Shown piece after piece: positions 1 to 6,915 of a stretch of 48,702 nt of DNA (the first letter of the stretch is position 1; every line of letters starts with the position of its first letter). Location of the stretch: assembly GCA_003389215.1 (NCBI GenBank), contig QQVP01000036.1, positions 1-48,702 on the forward strand, written 5' to 3'. Under the pieces are notes generated by a model that was not told where the DNA came from, searched no databases, and saw only the letters and a list, made by a program, of their open reading frames with translations. Source of the stretch: Planctomycetota bacterium (GTDB lineage Bacteria > Planctomycetota > Planctomycetia > Pirellulales > UBA7805). Both the position numbers and the translations under genes were made by a program.

Positions 1-61
1 GGTCCCTACTATTCGAGGGCCGAGGGGGTACTCATCTCTTTCCCCGGGTGACGTGGTTTCT

Positions 62-817
62 ATGCGGCTCTCGCGTGTTAGGAAGCGGCTGCTCGTTGCG
101 ATCGTCGCGATCTTGGTGCTCGGCGGTGGCGGTTGGGCCACCTATCGTGCGGCCCGGCACGTGCCGCAGTTCTATAGCGAAGCTTTGGTGCAACGGGCCG
201 ACACGGCCCGCACCGCCAGCGGCAAGATGCGCCGCCAGATGGCCGCCCTGGCCAGCGACACCCAGCGCACCGGCAGCTGGACCGAGACCTTCACCGTCGC
301 AGAGATCAACGGCTGGCTGACGGTCGACCTGCTGGAGAAACATGCCGGCAGCTTGCCGCCGGGCGTGAGCAATCCGCGGGTGTCGATCACCCCCAGCGCC
401 GCGCAGATTGGCTGCCAAAGCGACCAGCCGTGGCCCGGCATGGTCTACACGATCACGGTCGAGCCCTACGTCGCGGGACCGAACCTGCTGGCGGTGCGGT
501 TTCGCGATGCCCGTGCGGGCGCGCTGCCGATGCCGCTCGGTTCGATCATCGACGAGGTCTCTGCGGCCGCGGCCGAAAGCGGCGTGCGTCTGACCTGGCA
601 GCAGAGCGACGGCGATCCGGTACTGCTGCTGCCGCTCGCGGAGATCAACGGCAGCGAACGGGCCGTGCTCGAGTCGATCGAGCTGACCGACGGGGCGATT
701 CGTTTCCGCGGGCATACGCTCTCCAAGGAAGCAGCCCGTCAGCAAGCCGCGGAGACGGAACGGACCGGGGCGCTCCAAACCTCTCAGTCGGCCGCGAAGC
801 AAAGCCGCCAGCGCTGA
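62..817 (+). CDS. Membrane-anchored hypothetical protein
   Basis: I do not recognise the family. The 251-residue product starts with a basic stretch and one hydrophobic segment (about residues 8-28), so it is probably an N-terminally anchored protein facing the periplasm. The rest is soluble, with a patch reading FTVAEINGWL near residue 80 and PRVSI near residue 105, an arrangement that loosely recalls exported single-domain lipid- or envelope-associated proteins. That resemblance is too weak to name a function. An in-frame GTG lies three codons upstream (53), but the ATG directly precedes the basic signal-anchor region. The tail is Gln/Ser/Arg-rich, and its last 34 bp overlap the 3' end of the convergent gene that ends at 784. 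Confidence 0.7.
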   Translation: MRLSRVRKRLLVAIVAILVLGGGGWATYRAARHVPQFYSEALVQRADTARTASGKMRRQMAALASDTQRTGSWTETFTVAEINGWLTVDLLEKHAGSLPPGVSNPRVSITPSAAQIGCQSDQPWPGMVYTITVEPYVAGPNLLAVRFRDARAGALPMPLGSIIDEVSAAAAESGVRLTWQQSDGDPVLLLPLAEINGSERAVLESIELTDGAIRFRGHTLSKEAARQQAAETERTGALQTSQSAAKQSRQR

Positions 818-1182
818 GGTGCCGACGCGCCCGCCACCGGTTCGCGCACCAGCTCCAGCCGGCCCACGATCTCCTGCCCGAGGAGCTGCACAACGTAGCG
901 GTCTTCGTCGGCTTCGAGCCGGCCCGACTCGACGGTGTACGTCCCTTCATCGATGCGACGGACGCTGCCGCGGTTGCCGCTGAGCGGGCCTTCCAGTTCC
1001 AGATACGCCAGGCGATGATCGCCGAGGGCCTCGGCGAGCTGTTCGAGACTTTCATCGGGTCGCGCGGCGAGGGCCCAGGTTCGCAGCACGGCGCCCACTT
1101 CGAGCATCAGGTCGAAGTGCGTCGGCCGCTCGTAGCCGGACGGCGTTTCGTGATGCAGGAGCACAAAGCGGGGCATAGGCAT
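784..1182 (-). CDS. Stand-alone LigD-type 3'-phosphoesterase-like protein
   Basis: A 132-residue protein resembling the N-terminal phosphoesterase domain of bacterial non-homologous end-joining ligase LigD (the 'DNA polymerase ligase N-terminal domain' family, PF13298). Visible hallmarks are the opening RFVLLHHETP, then HFDLMLE near residue 23 and a following LRTWAL, matching the HFDLR.E...L.SWA pattern that carries metal-binding residues in the family. In LigD this domain trims 3' ends before ligation. No ligase or polymerase domain is attached and no ku gene is in the window, so the repair role is inferred. It is convergent with the gene ending at 817 and overlaps it by 34 bp. Confidence 0.75.
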   Translation of the reverse strand: MPMPRFVLLHHETPSGYERPTHFDLMLEVGAVLRTWALAARPDESLEQLAEALGDHRLAYLELEGPLSGNRGSVRRIDEGTYTVESGRLEADEDRYVVQLLGQEIVGRLELVREPVAGASAPQRWRLCFAAD

Positions 1183-1399
1183 GATTGTACTCGCCGAGCT
1201 GGAAACGCCGGCTCACCCAGCCGAACAATAGAACCTTGTTGGGGTTCGCCCGCCGTCGCTCGTCCAAATCTCCGTGGACCTCGCTTCGCGAGCCGTAGTA
1301 TCATGCTCAAGGAGCGGATGGCACCCGACGACGAGACGATTCCCTCGCGGAGTCCGGGCCACTCCTTGGCCGAGTCCGTCGCACCCGCTGCGTGATTCG

Positions 1400-1424
1400 C
1401 ATGCCCACGGCAGGCGTGGGCATG
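1400..1424. repeat. Perfect 10-bp inverted repeat, REP-like
   Basis: CATGCCCACG at 1400-1409 and CGTGGGCATG at 1415-1424 are exact reverse complements around a 5-nt loop (GCAGG). The hairpin lies in the 271-bp gap between the divergent genes at 1182 and 1454, ending 29 bp before the channel start. There is no T-run, so it is not a standard terminator. Its compact palindromic form with a short purine-rich loop looks like a repetitive extragenic palindrome. Only one copy was noticed in this window, so that label is an inference. Confidence 0.55.
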
Positions 1425-1453
1425 GCACCGCGTCGTAGAGTCAGGTTCGATCG

Positions 1454-2311
1454 ATGTCCCAGACTTCTTTCGTCGACAACGACGTTCGAGATCGCAGCTG
1501 GCGCGACCGCTGGTACGAGGTTATCTTCGAGGCCGACACGCCCGCCGGCAAGATGTTCGACGTCCTCCTGCTGGTCGCCATTCTGGCCAGCGTGCTGGTC
1601 GTGATGCTCGAAAGCGTGGAGAGCATCCGCAGGGCCTATCCGCTGTTGCTGTGGCGGGCCGAGCTGTTGTTTACCGGCCTGTTCACGCTCGAGTACTTCG
1701 CTCGCATCGTCTGTGCCCGGCGTCCGCTGCGGTACATCTTCAGCTTCTACGGGCTGGTCGACTTGCTGGCCGTCCTGCCGACCTATCTGACTCCCTTCTT
1801 CGCCGGTGAACGAACCCAGCGACTGGCCGTGATTCGCGCCCTGCGACTGCTGCGGGCGTTTCGCATCTTCAAGCTGGCCCACATGCTCTCCGAGGCCTCG
1901 GCCCTGCGCGAGGCAGTTTGGTCGGCGCGGGCGAAGATCGCCGTGTTTCTCTCGACCGTGTTGATCGCCGTGGTGATCGTCGGTTCGGCGATGCACCTGA
2001 TCGAGGGTGACGACAATCCGGCCACCCACACCGGTTTCGACTCGGTGCCCGAGAGCATGTACTGGGCGATCGTCACGATGACAACGGTCGGCTACGGCGA
2101 CGTTTCGCCGACGACCGCGGTGGGCAAGCTGCTGGCGGCCGGCATGATGGTGCTCGGCTACTGCATGATCATCGTGCCGACCGGCATTGTCTCGGCGGAG
2201 CTGGCCCAGACGGGCGGCAAGATCCCGACGACCGTGGTCTGCGGCGAGTGCATGGCCGAAGGCCACGACCGCGACGCGGTGCACTGCAAGTTCTGCGGGG
2301 GGAAGTTGTAG
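1454..2311 (+). CDS. Voltage-gated potassium-type ion channel with C-terminal zinc ribbon
   Basis: A 285-residue six-helix cation channel subunit. The first four helices (about residues 35-150) include an arginine-rich S4-like segment around 122-140 with the RALRLLRAFRIFK pattern. The pore loop carries the potassium selectivity filter TVGYGD at about 209-214, followed by a final helix. The C-terminus has two CxxC pairs (C263/C266 and C278/C281) with an intervening Gly-His-Asp stretch. This short zinc-ribbon ending is known from other bacterial 'ion transporter' family members and replaces the RCK domain of many K+ channels. The last 70 bp of the gene are repeated almost exactly at 3092-3161, beyond a toxin-antitoxin pair. 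Confidence 0.93.
   Translation: MSQTSFVDNDVRDRSWRDRWYEVIFEADTPAGKMFDVLLLVAILASVLVVMLESVESIRRAYPLLLWRAELLFTGLFTLEYFARIVCARRPLRYIFSFYGLVDLLAVLPTYLTPFFAGERTQRLAVIRALRLLRAFRIFKLAHMLSEASALREAVWSARAKIAVFLSTVLIAVVIVGSAMHLIEGDDNPATHTGFDSVPESMYWAIVTMTTVGYGDVSPTTAVGKLLAAGMMVLGYCMIIVPTGIVSAELAQTGGKIPTTVVCGECMAEGHDRDAVHCKFCGGKL
2242..2311 (+). repeat. 70-bp direct repeat, copy 1 (channel 3' end)
   Basis: This segment runs from the last base of the C263 codon to the TAG stop of the channel gene. It matches 3092-3161 at 69 of 70 positions; the only difference is G at 2279 versus T at 3129. The copies lie exactly 850 bp apart and bracket the parD/parE pair. Flanking sequence outside the repeats is unrelated on both sides. 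Confidence 0.95.
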
Positions 2312-2348
2312 GTGGCGACAATGTGGCATATACTGACAATATATGTCA
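2306..2348 (+). promoter_or_regulatory. Predicted parDE promoter with overlapping operator half-sites
   Basis: TTGTAG (2306-2311) and TATACT (2329-2334) form a sigma-70-like pair with a 17-bp spacer. The -35 box is also the final six bases of the channel gene and of repeat copy 1. Over and just behind the -10 box lie three related pentamers exactly 10 bp apart: TGGCA (2324), TGACA (2334) and its inverted partner TGTCA (2344). TGACA and TGTCA form a palindrome around ATATA. The layout fits autorepression by the ParD antitoxin or ParDE complex, as known for such modules. Binding itself is inferred. Confidence 0.6.
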
Positions 2349-2415
2349 TCTTGCGCTCTGTGTTTCTGTCGCGACCGCCGCGGCAAAGTCTCACAGGGAA
2401 ACCTCGGAGCAGCCC

Positions 2416-2664
2416 ATGGCCAATTCGCTGAATCTCTCGCTGACGGATGAATTGCGGTCCTTCATCGACCAGAACAGTGGTGACGGCACGCTGTATGCCA
2501 CGCCGAGCGAATTCGTCCGCGACGTGTTGCGGCGTCACAAGGCTCAACAGGAAGCGGCCGAGGTTCGCTCGGCCATTGTGGAAGGCTATCAAGACGCGAT
2601 TGCGGGGCGGACGACGATCTTTCGCGGCGACCTCAAGAGTCTCCTGAAGAAGGCCAAACGGTGA
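2416..2664 (+). CDS. parD: ParD-type antitoxin
   Basis: An 82-residue protein. The first ~45 residues look like a ribbon-helix-helix DNA-binding domain (SLNLSLTDELRSFID, then TPSEFVRDVLRRH), the form seen in ParD/CopG antitoxins. The C-terminal half is charged and probably binds and neutralises the toxin. The chosen ATG follows a GGAG about 6 nt upstream. Longer in-frame extensions would run back into the channel gene and lack family similarity. Its stop overlaps the toxin's GTG start by four bases (GTGA), so the two are translationally coupled. The promoter region carries a likely autoregulatory operator. Confidence 0.88.
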   Translation: MANSLNLSLTDELRSFIDQNSGDGTLYATPSEFVRDVLRRHKAQQEAAEVRSAIVEGYQDAIAGRTTIFRGDLKSLLKKAKR

Positions 2665-3041
2665 GTCCTCGACGATCCGGGGTATCGATCCGACTCACCG
2701 ACCGAGCCCTTCGCGACATCGGCGAAATCGAAACCTATTCGATTGCAGAGTGGGGCCGACGGGTCGCCTCGCGATACCTCAGCGATATCGAAGCCGCTCT
2801 CCTGCGGCTGGCCGAGTCTCCCGCACTACTCCGGCCGGTACCTGAACTCCACCCCGAGCTCGGCTTCTACCGCGTCAACAAACACCTGCTCGTCGGAGAT
2901 CGACAGTCCGATTCGATCGTCGTGCTCACGGTTATTTCCGCGGCACGCGACATCCCCAGTCGGCTGGCCGAGCTTGAGCCGGGACTGGTCGCGGAGGTCG
3001 AGCTACTGCACCGGCACCTACGCAAGCAACGCAGGAAGTAG
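2661..3041 (+). CDS. parE: ParE/RelE-family toxin
   Basis: A 126-residue basic protein with the RelE/ParE fold signature: VSIRLTDRALRDIGEIETYS at the start (strand plus helix), WG at the end of the first helix, a central LAESPALLRPVPEL region, then GFYRVNKHLLV and a final I..L.VISAARD strand. It ends in a long basic tail (LHRHLRKQRRK). ParE toxins typically poison DNA gyrase and RelE toxins cleave mRNA; the sequence alone does not decide which applies, though the ParD-like partner favours ParE. The GTG start overlaps parD by 4 nt. It is followed within 50 bp by the second copy of the channel 3' end. Confidence 0.87.
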   Translation: MSPRRSGVSIRLTDRALRDIGEIETYSIAEWGRRVASRYLSDIEAALLRLAESPALLRPVPELHPELGFYRVNKHLLVGDRQSDSIVVLTVISAARDIPSRLAELEPGLVAEVELLHRHLRKQRRK

Positions 3042-3071
3042 CGTCGAGGGGAGGCGCTCTGGGGCCACGAA

Positions 3072-3161
3072 ATGTCCACGACGCGCGTTCACGGCGAGTG
3101 CATGGCCGAAGGCCACGACCGCGACGCGTTGCACTGCAAGTTCTGCGGGGGGAAGTTGTAG
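3072..3161 (+). CDS. 29-codon zinc-ribbon-like small frame (channel-tail remnant)
   Basis: The second 70-bp copy of the channel 3' end is preceded by an ATG that happens to be in frame, giving a 29-residue peptide beginning MSTTRVHGEC and ending HCKFCGGKL. The first cysteine of the channel's zinc ribbon is replaced by histidine, so four potential zinc ligands remain (HxxC and CxxC). Only a weak GGGG lies upstream. The most economical reading is a gene fragment left when the parDE cassette came to lie here. A small expressed zinc peptide is possible but unsupported. Confidence 0.25.
   Translation: MSTTRVHGECMAEGHDRDALHCKFCGGKL
3092..3161 (+). repeat. 70-bp direct repeat, copy 2
   Basis: Near-identical copy of 2242-2311 (one substitution, T at 3129). 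It ends exactly at the TAG corresponding to the channel stop and lies 6 bp from the end of the convergent gene at 3168. Copy 2 followed by native downstream sequence is probably the original junction of the channel gene with its neighbour, with the toxin-antitoxin pair and copy 1 added in front. Confidence 0.95.
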
Positions 3162-3167
3162 ATCCGA

Positions 3168-3728
3168 TCATGATTCGCGGCGTGCCGCGGACCAGCGCCC
3201 CCAAAGCACGGCGACGATGATTGTCGTTCCGCCCACCAAGCCGACCAGGTAGCTTGTCGTGTGGGCCCAGACCGCCGTGAGAAACCCCACGTGGCGGTCG
3301 CCCGGCACGCGCTCGGCCAACGGACCGACCAGATAGACCCAGCCGCGCGACGCGGCCAGGTGACCCACCAGTCCGGCCGCAATCGCCAATAGGGCCGCGC
3401 AGCCCATCAAGATCAGCAGCGGTCGCACTAGCGAGTGCGGCTCGCGTCGAGGCCAACGTCTCCAACGCGCCGCGGCCGCAAGCGGAACCCCCAACAACAC
3501 GCCGACCCACCAGGTGGCTACAAGTCCCCATAGGCAGGCCAGCCATGTCGGATTGCGTGTGGCAAACAGCGAGGCATGGCCAATGGTGAAATACTCAAGC
3601 GATATCCGTACGGTAACCTGATCGTGCAGAACGCCGTAGACCACGGCGGCCACGACCAACATCAACACGATCGCCAGAAATCTCATCACCTGTCCCCGTG
3701 GGCGATCGTATGACCAGCTAACGCTCAC
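3168..3728 (-). CDS. Hypothetical four-helix membrane protein
   Basis: A 186-residue protein with about four hydrophobic segments: residues ~15-33, ~62-85, ~103-125 and ~150-175. An acidic-basic loop (RWRRWPRREP) sits between helices 2 and 3. The GTG start overlaps the stop of the upstream gene (GTGA), which favours this start over an internal ATG 14 codons in, and indicates translational coupling to the exported cupredoxin-like gene at 3725. The spacing of the last helices resembles small LapA-like or unknown-function membrane proteins, but I assign no family. Confidence 0.7.
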   Translation of the reverse strand: MSVSWSYDRPRGQVMRFLAIVLMLVVAAVVYGVLHDQVTVRISLEYFTIGHASLFATRNPTWLACLWGLVATWWVGVLLGVPLAAAARWRRWPRREPHSLVRPLLILMGCAALLAIAAGLVGHLAASRGWVYLVGPLAERVPGDRHVGFLTAVWAHTTSYLVGLVGGTTIIVAVLWGRWSAARRES

Positions 3729-4528
3729 TTGAATCGCTTGGGCGCAAGCAACGCGGCGCCCAGGTCGTTTTCGCCCGCGGCAATCGTCACCGTCAGCCGG
3801 CCACGCTCGGCAACGCGGGCACCCTCGTCAAAGGGTGCGTCGCTCAGGTAGCCGGCCCGTTCGTGCCAGACGACAAACGTGTGCTCTCCGACGGGCAGGT
3901 TCTCGATGCGAAACCGGCCCTCCGCGTCGGTCGTGGCCATATAGGGGCTATCGCGCACCAGCACGAATGCGTTCATCCAGGGATGGATATGGCACTCCAC
4001 CGAGACGGCCAATCTCTCCTGCGCCCGGACCTCGCATCGTTGCTCGCGGTCGGCGGGGATCACACGGCTGCTCAGTCGATTCTTGCGGAAGGGGATGGTC
4101 GCGTTGTGCGAAACCGGATCGTGGTTGTCGATCAACAGCGTCTGTCCGGTGCGGACGAGCATGACGTGGGGCCGAAATCGTCCACCTTCGATCGTCATCG
4201 TCACCTCCGACGCCGCCTCTTCATACGACGGATGAATTCGCGGCTCCAGTCCCTGTTTGGGCTTGATGTAGATCACGACGTTGGCGAGGCCACGATTTTC
4301 GACGTCGACGACAAGCGATTCGTCCGCGATCGGCTCGACGAACGTCTCGCGGTCGCGACCTGCAGTAAATCTCCTCACCTCCGGCGGCTCGCCGCCGTAA
4401 ATGAAGCGACCGGTCAGATGCCCCCACTCGGCCGCCGCTGCATTCGCCGCGTCGTGCTCGCCATCGTCGGCACGCCCGACTGCGGGCAGTAAGCAACACC
4501 AGATCGCCAACCAGGCCAGACGCGCCAT
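3725..4528 (-). CDS. Exported cupredoxin-like protein with carboxypeptidase-regulatory-like domain
   Basis: A 267-residue protein with a clear Sec signal peptide (MARLAWLAIWCCLLPAVGRA). Residues ~35-190 resemble a cupredoxin-like fold: a hydrophobic LLIDNHDPVSHN strand and VECHIHPWMNAFVLV supply Cys/His/Met residues that could form a copper-type site. The region after ~195 (ATTDAEGRFRIENLPVGEHT) matches the carboxypeptidase regulatory-like beta-sandwich pattern (GxFxxxxLPxGxYxx). This combination is common in proteins annotated as methylamine-utilisation-like in planctomycetes. Metal binding is inferred, not demonstrated. It is the first gene of a pair with the overlapping gene ending at 3168. 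Confidence 0.78.
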   Translation of the reverse strand: MARLAWLAIWCCLLPAVGRADDGEHDAANAAAAEWGHLTGRFIYGGEPPEVRRFTAGRDRETFVEPIADESLVVDVENRGLANVVIYIKPKQGLEPRIHPSYEEAASEVTMTIEGGRFRPHVMLVRTGQTLLIDNHDPVSHNATIPFRKNRLSSRVIPADREQRCEVRAQERLAVSVECHIHPWMNAFVLVRDSPYMATTDAEGRFRIENLPVGEHTFVVWHERAGYLSDAPFDEGARVAERGRLTVTIAAGENDLGAALLAPKRFK

Positions 4529-4593
4529 TCGCTTGCCCTCCCAAGTGAGATTGCGAACCCCTTACAGCCCTACGCGTGGGCCCCCGCAAGCGA

Positions 4594-4599
4594 ATTATA
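4594..4599 (-). promoter_or_regulatory. Candidate -10 box for the cupredoxin-like gene
   Basis: A perfect TATAAT on the minus strand lies 66 bp upstream of the start at 4528. No convincing -35 box occurs at 16-18 bp, so this rests on the -10 match alone. Confidence 0.35.
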
Positions 4600-4630
4600 C
4601 CGGGTCGTCAACGGCCTGCGGGGCCGCGTC

Positions 4631-4999
4631 TTACGGAACCGGCGTCGACCAAATCACGTTGTCCGGCGTGCCGAAGCTGACCGACCTCGAATTCTCTGCC
4701 CACATGATTTGTCCTTCGCCCTCGCGAAAGTCGACTGCCGCAAAGGGCTCGGGAATCTGCCTCGAGCGGAGGAGGCGACCGTTCTTGGCATGGACTTCAA
4801 ACTGGTAATAGTAGTTCGGTATCCCCCAGAAATTCTCCTCATACATGTTCGACGCGTGCGCCCGATAGTTACCGTCAGGCGAATCGCCGTAGCGTCCGGT
4901 TCCCATGGGAAAAGCGAGCAAGGCGAGGCCACGATAGGCGACCGCGGCCGCGATCAGGGCGACAAGAACCCCCACGAAGATCCATCGGGAATAGCTCAT
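4631..4999 (-). CDS. Small membrane-anchored hypothetical protein
   Basis: A 122-residue protein starting MSYSRWIFVGVLVALIAAAV, a single N-terminal hydrophobic anchor, followed by a soluble domain rich in Tyr/Asn. Near residues 45-80 it reads GNYRAHASN and NYYYQFEVHAKNG, suggesting a small beta-rich extracytoplasmic domain. An upstream in-frame extension to 5146 adds nothing protein-like, so the ATG before the anchor is chosen. I recognise no family. It lies in a run of small minus-strand membrane genes between 3.2 and 5.8 kb. Confidence 0.65.
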   Translation of the reverse strand: MSYSRWIFVGVLVALIAAAVAYRGLALLAFPMGTGRYGDSPDGNYRAHASNMYEENFWGIPNYYYQFEVHAKNGRLLRSRQIPEPFAAVDFREGEGQIMWAENSRSVSFGTPDNVIWSTPVP

Positions 5000-5052
5000 A
5001 GACGTACATTCGCCGGGCGCGCCCCGATGTTGGCGCCCAATCAGCACTCGAG

Positions 5053-5298
5053 TTAGGGCCGGCCTGTCGTGGCGCCAGGGGAATGCCCCCTGGCTCCCAC
5101 CACTCGCCCATAGTAAACCCAACACCCGAGCAGGGCCACGAGGCACAGGCCATTATCGAGCAGCAACCACCAGGGCCAATACCAGGCGCCGCTGCGGATC
5201 TCGACCAGATCGGTTCCCGCGAAGGCCACCAGCACGGCGGCCGCAATCAGGCCCAATCGCGCGTGCCGCGTCGGACCGGCCGCCACGCGCAGGGCCAT
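5053..5298 (-). CDS. Small two-helix membrane protein, hypothetical
   Basis: An 81-residue product with two hydrophobic segments (about 15-30 and 43-62, the latter WWLLLDNGLCLVALLGCW) separated by an acidic turn, and a basic C-terminal tail. It sits upstream of the anchored protein ending at 4631, in the same direction and 53 bp away. There is no recognisable family. The hydrophobic pattern and orientation support a real gene, but coding evidence is modest. Confidence 0.45.
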   Translation of the reverse strand: MALRVAAGPTRHARLGLIAAAVLVAFAGTDLVEIRSGAWYWPWWLLLDNGLCLVALLGCWVYYGRVVGARGHSPGATTGRP

Positions 5299-5446
5299 CG
5301 CCAGGGCCGACGGGTCTTGGTGAAAATCGCGGGGGTGCGAACGCGCGGGCGAATGGCCGGCTTAGCGCGGCAGAGCGACTGAATTTCTGCGCGGCTGCAG
5401 AGATTTTGCACTGTGTGTGCCGACGCCCCTTCAGAATCGACGCCCC

Positions 5447-5794
5447 TCAAAACCTACGACAAACGAGACCCACGATGAACATGACCAGACCGACGACGGC
5501 CAGAATTCCCGGCAGTACGGGAAGGGCGAACAGACAGAATAGCACTCCCATCAGGTCGGGCGTCCCCGTATCCGTCGCGAGCATGAGAAGCACCGCGATA
5601 GATGCAACCACGGGCATTGCGCCGGCGATGGCCAATATCCAGGTCGCTGCCCTGATGACCTTGGCGGAAGTCTTACTGGGATCGTTCCGCAGCCGCCAGC
5701 GACGCAGGTTCGATTCCGTTTCACGTATCGACGCAGACTCGATTTGACTTGCCGCGTCGACCAACGGAGCGGCATACGGATTGGGTGTCTCCAT
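5447..5794 (-). CDS. Small membrane protein beginning METPNPYAAP, hypothetical
   Basis: A 115-residue protein. The N-terminus METPNPYAAP is a motif I associate with many small planctomycete membrane proteins. A charged region to ~45 is followed by two hydrophobic segments, ~48-72 and ~82-112 (the latter long enough for two close-packed helices), and a short basic end (CRRF). Function unknown. The longer in-frame extension upstream is antisense or noncoding relative to the deacetylase gene and is not part of this protein. The start lies 143 bp downstream of the deacetylase stop. Confidence 0.65.
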   Translation of the reverse strand: METPNPYAAPLVDAASQIESASIRETESNLRRWRLRNDPSKTSAKVIRAATWILAIAGAMPVVASIAVLLMLATDTGTPDLMGVLFCLFALPVLPGILAVVGLVMFIVGLVCRRF

Positions 5795-5937
5795 GGCGGG
5801 CCCCTTGCGCAAAGCGCGGTGAATGCAGTGCGTGATGAAGCATGTCGAACCACTCGCGAACCGCAGGGCCCGCGCCCAATTAACCGCCACGGCGCGTGCG
5901 AAGGGCGAGCGGCAGTGGCAGCAGCCGCCACACCTCG

Positions 5938-6915
5938 TCACGCCGGTAGCGGCTTTCGTACGCGTTCCGTTTCGATCAGGGCGATCACCGACTCGGCCAC
6001 CAGGCGATAGCTCTCCTGCGAGTAGCCGCCCGCCGGCAACATCACCGTGGGAATGCCCCGTCGCCGCAGCTCGCCCACCGCGAACAGGTCCCGCTCGCGA
6101 ATCGCGGCCGGCGAAAGGTTTAGCCCACCCAGCGGGTCGTCCTCGACGACGTCGGTGCCTGCGTTGTAGATGCCCAGAGCAACCGGCTCGCGCGTCACCG
6201 AATCGAGAAAGTCGGGCAGCCGCTGCTTTAGCGCCGCGAGATACTCCGCCTCGGTACACGCGTTGGATATCCCCACCTCGCAGTCGATCCGCGCGCGAGC
6301 CTTGACGTCGCTGGTCGGATAGATCTCGCGGTTGAAGATGTCGAAGATCGAGACGCGGTTGTCGGTCAGAAACGTGTGGCAGACGCCGTTGCCCTGGTGC
6401 GCGTCGGTATCGACGTACACCACGCGAGCATCCTCGGCGAGGCGACCGGTCCGTCGCAGCTCGGCCACCGCGATGCCGGTATCGGCATAGATGGAAAAGC
6501 CCTCGCCCCGGTCGGGCTTGGCATGATGAAATCCGCCGCCGAGATTGAACGCCAGCCCCTCGCTCAGCGCCGCCTCGAAGGCCAACATCGTGCCGCGGGT
6601 GGCCCACCGCATGCAGCGGAGAATGACGTGATCGATCAGCCAATAGGGCACGTTGCGAATGCCGGGTATCTCCAACGCCGCCGCCAGGTAGCGCGGATCG
6701 CGGAGCTGCTCGAGGTACTTTTCCGTGTGGACCAGCAGCAACTCTTCGCGGCGCACCTGGCGATCGGTGCGGATGTGTAGCGAGGCCAGCCCACGGCCAA
6801 ACCGCCGGCGCAGCACCCGCCAGATGCGAGCATACTTCCTGGCATCGAAGGCGTGGGTCCGCTCGAGGCCGAAGAAGCCGACGTTGTATTTTCGCGAATA
6901 GACGATCCGCGGCAT
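5938..6915 (-). CDS. Histone deacetylase family protein, class IV (HDAC11-like)
   Basis: A 325-residue zinc-dependent deacetylase/deacylase. The charge-relay histidine pair is in GGGFHHA (about residue 140), the zinc site in DTDAHQGNG (about 175, Asp and His), a further Asp in YNAGTD, and the catalytic loop GGYSQES near the end. The DxDAHQGNG form is typical of class IV (HDAC11-type) rather than AcuC-type enzymes. Substrates in bacteria are largely undefined: acetylated lysines, polyamines or long acyl groups are possible. The start chosen is MPRIVYS; the 76-codon upstream extension is not family-like. A second, NAD-dependent deacylase (sirtuin) lies at 34.9 kb. Confidence 0.85.
   Translation of the reverse strand: MPRIVYSRKYNVGFFGLERTHAFDARKYARIWRVLRRRFGRGLASLHIRTDRQVRREELLLVHTEKYLEQLRDPRYLAAALEIPGIRNVPYWLIDHVILRCMRWATRGTMLAFEAALSEGLAFNLGGGFHHAKPDRGEGFSIYADTGIAVAELRRTGRLAEDARVVYVDTDAHQGNGVCHTFLTDNRVSIFDIFNREIYPTSDVKARARIDCEVGISNACTEAEYLAALKQRLPDFLDSVTREPVALGIYNAGTDVVEDDPLGGLNLSPAAIRERDLFAVGELRRRGIPTVMLPAGGYSQESYRLVAESVIALIETERVRKPLPA

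Noticed and set aside
1400..1424. Rho-independent terminator
   Set aside because: The stem is perfect but no T-run follows on either strand.
2242..3161. Insertion sequence or integron cassette
   Set aside because: No transposase, integrase or terminal inverted repeats; the flanking direct repeats (70 bp) are far longer than IS target duplications and no attC-type site is visible.
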